Positions 4,378-5,866 of a DNA stretch of 5,866 bases are shown here, one piece after another. Location: positions 1 to 5,866 of the forward strand of contig DAIPHL010000134.1 of NCBI GenBank assembly GCA_036771375.1. The letters are read 5' to 3'. Made by a program: the position numbers and the translations under genes. Under the pieces are notes generated by a model, which was not told the DNA's origin, searched no databases, and worked only from the letters and a program-made list of their open reading frames with translations. How positions within the stretch are numbered: the stretch's first letter is position 1; the number at the start of each line of letters is the position of its first letter. Source of the stretch: DAIPHL01 sp036771375 (GTDB lineage: Bacteria; Synergistota; Synergistia; Synergistales; Synergistaceae).

Positions 4378-5866
4378 AGAATCTGTCCCCCGAGAGTCCT
4401 GGCGCTCCAAAAGCGCGTGGGGGGCCATTTGTATCACTCTTTTCCTGTTGGCCGGCCAGACGGTACGGGTTCATGTATTTCCCGATGCGAGGATAACCAG
4501 GCAATCACAAAGACAGTATTGGGCCCAGGTCCCGATCTCGACCTCCCGTGGCGATATAAGGGACAGAAACGATGTCCCCCTTGCGATCTCGGTGCCGTCG
4601 GTCAGCTTTTTCATTGACCCGCTTTACTGGGAACCGGCGAGTGCCGATTCCCTGGTTCCGTACTTTGGTGACAGGCTCTCCCGAAAGTTTGGTAGAAAGC
4701 TTCCGGGGCGTTTCCATTGGGCGTTGCGAAAGATGCCCATCGACAAAGCGCAGCTTTTGATCGGAAAAAAGATCCCCGGGCTCTTTACCGTAAGAGAAAG
4801 TCAGAGAATGTATCCACATGGGGAACTTGCCTCGCACGTGATCGGTTTCTGCGACATGGACGACTCCGGTTTGAGTGGTGTGGAGCGTGCTTGGAACAGC
4901 GTTCTCTACTCCCCGCCTCAGAACAGACTCTTTGTCAGGGACGCGAGAGGGAATCTGCTGGATCTGATCGCGAGCAACGCCGGTACCCTTCAAAGTAAGG
5001 CGGGGAGTGTGAGGCTTACGTTGGATTCGAAGATTCAACAGATCGTCGAGTGGAAATTGAAGGAAGGAGCCAATGCTTCAAATTCGAAATGGGCTGTGGG
5101 GATATGTGTGGACCCGAGAACCGGGGAGATTTTAGCCATGGCAAGCTATCCCTGGGTCGATCTGAACGACCGAAGAAGCTTCGAAGCGGCGGAAACATTA
5201 CGAAACAACGCCATTGGAAGGGTGTATGAACCGGGATCGACCTTTAAGCCCATCATTCTGGCCATTGCAAGAGAAATGGGGATTACCACCTATGCCGAGC
5301 ATTTCTACTGCGGAGGAAAGATCAAAATTGCGGATGGAGTCATCCGAGACGTGAGTCCTCATGGGCGGTTGAATTTGGAGGGATTGCTGATTAAATCCTG
5401 TAACACGGGCATGGCGACGATCGGAAACCGGATGAACCCCCATAAGACGTACGGAATGCTCCGTCAGTTCGGTTTCGGGATGAAATCGGATGTCGAGATT
5501 TCCGGAGAAGAGGAAGGGCTTTTAAGGCCGCCCGAGGAGTGGCTTGGACTTGCAAAGGCGAACGTCGCCATCGGGCAGGGATTGGCCGTGACTCCTTTGC
5601 AATTGGTGATGGGAATTTCCGCGATCGCGAACGGAGGCTTGCTTCTGAAACCTTATATTGTCTCCGACATCAAGACGGCGGATGGGAAAGTCGTACATCA
5701 GGGAAAAAAAAGAGTGCGGGCCGCCGTTCTCAACAAAAGCACCTGCGCATGGGTGAGAGAGGCCCTCCATAATACAGTTGACATCGGTACGGGGAAAGCG
5801 GCTCGTGTGGAGGGTGTCGCGCTGGGGAGGAAAACAGGAACCGCGCAGATCGCTTCGCGAGGTGCT
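4364..5866 (+). CDS. ftsI: Septal peptidoglycan transpeptidase FtsI (PBP3, class B), 3' end cut off
   Basis: This class B penicillin-binding protein cross-links septal peptidoglycan in the periplasm, working with FtsW. The window contains 501 codons with no stop; family members have about 550-650 residues, so roughly 50-150 are missing. A short N-terminal tail and one membrane anchor (about 19-38) precede the class B signature TSRGDIRDRNDVPLA (60-74), where the usual NG reads ND. The pedestal domain includes YPHGELASHVIGF (150-162). The transpeptidase domain starts near LTLDSKIQ (219-226). The active-site motifs are complete: S292-T-F-K295 (EPGSTFKP), S345-C-N347 and K490-T-G492 (RKTGTAQIA). 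ATG 4364 overlaps the ftsL stop by 14 bases, with AAAGG 3 bases before it, suggesting coupled translation. The paralogue SpoVD is an alternative name in spore-formers, but the visible part lacks any evidence for it and the dcw location favours FtsI. Confidence 0.95.
   Translation, partial: MPKIKESVPRESWRSKSAWGAICITLFLLAGQTVRVHVFPDARITRQSQRQYWAQVPISTSRGDIRDRNDVPLAISVPSVSFFIDPLYWEPASADSLVPYFGDRLSRKFGRKLPGRFHWALRKMPIDKAQLLIGKKIPGLFTVRESQRMYPHGELASHVIGFCDMDDSGLSGVERAWNSVLYSPPQNRLFVRDARGNLLDLIASNAGTLQSKAGSVRLTLDSKIQQIVEWKLKEGANASNSKWAVGICVDPRTGEILAMASYPWVDLNDRRSFEAAETLRNNAIGRVYEPGSTFKPIILAIAREMGITTYAEHFYCGGKIKIADGVIRDVSPHGRLNLEGLLIKSCNTGMATIGNRMNPHKTYGMLRQFGFGMKSDVEISGEEEGLLRPPEEWLGLAKANVAIGQGLAVTPLQLVMGISAIANGGLLLKPYIVSDIKTADGKVVHQGKKRVRAAVLNKSTCAWVREALHNTVDIGTGKAARVEGVALGRKTGTAQIASRGA

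Noticed and set aside
4505..5038. Minus-strand open frame of 177 codons
   Set aside because: It is antisense to the pedestal region of ftsI, which is supported by an unbroken 501-codon frame and complete active-site motifs.
1..5866. A previously undescribed defence, mobile or biosynthetic system
   Set aside because: Every coding region longer than about 60 codons with real support belongs to a known housekeeping family; no accessory gene remains.

Overview
This window is conserved bacterial chromosome. It carries a translational GTPase gene (typA/bipA, minus strand), the RNase P RNA gene (rnpB, plus strand), and the first four genes of a division and cell wall (dcw) cluster in the order mraZ, rsmH, ftsL, ftsI. 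Moderate GC content, GTG/TTG starts, a type A RNase P RNA and the mraZ-rsmH-ftsL-ftsI order point to a rod-type, peptidoglycan-making bacterium. The combination and protein style remind me of Synergistota, but that is an impression and cannot be proved from this sequence alone.

Layout. Positions 1-51 may hold the first codons of a minus-strand gene that runs off the left edge. Minus-strand typA fills 89-1966. A compact AT-rich divergent region of roughly 80 bases separates typA from rnpB and appears to hold both promoters. rnpB (about 2050-2383) ends in a strong intrinsic terminator (2389-2428). An AT-rich spacer of about 180 bases follows, holding the probable dcw promoter and four 10-bp-spaced TGG repeats that look like the binding site of MraZ, the repressor encoded just downstream. 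mraZ, rsmH, ftsL and ftsI then run without gaps, each start overlapping the previous stop (4, 26 and 14 bases). ftsI is cut by the right edge after 501 codons.

How the genes work together. MraZ probably represses its own operon. RsmH methylates 16S rRNA in the ribosomal P site. FtsL and FtsI belong to the divisome core that activates and carries out septal peptidoglycan synthesis. TypA and RNase P serve translation (ribosome assembly or stress, and tRNA 5' maturation), so the window mixes translation and division functions.

I found no mobile element, CRISPR array, toxin-antitoxin pair, phage gene or other new system. The most informative non-coding signal is the MraZ-type operator. For typA, mraZ and ftsL, Shine-Dalgarno placement favours a start inside the longest open frame.
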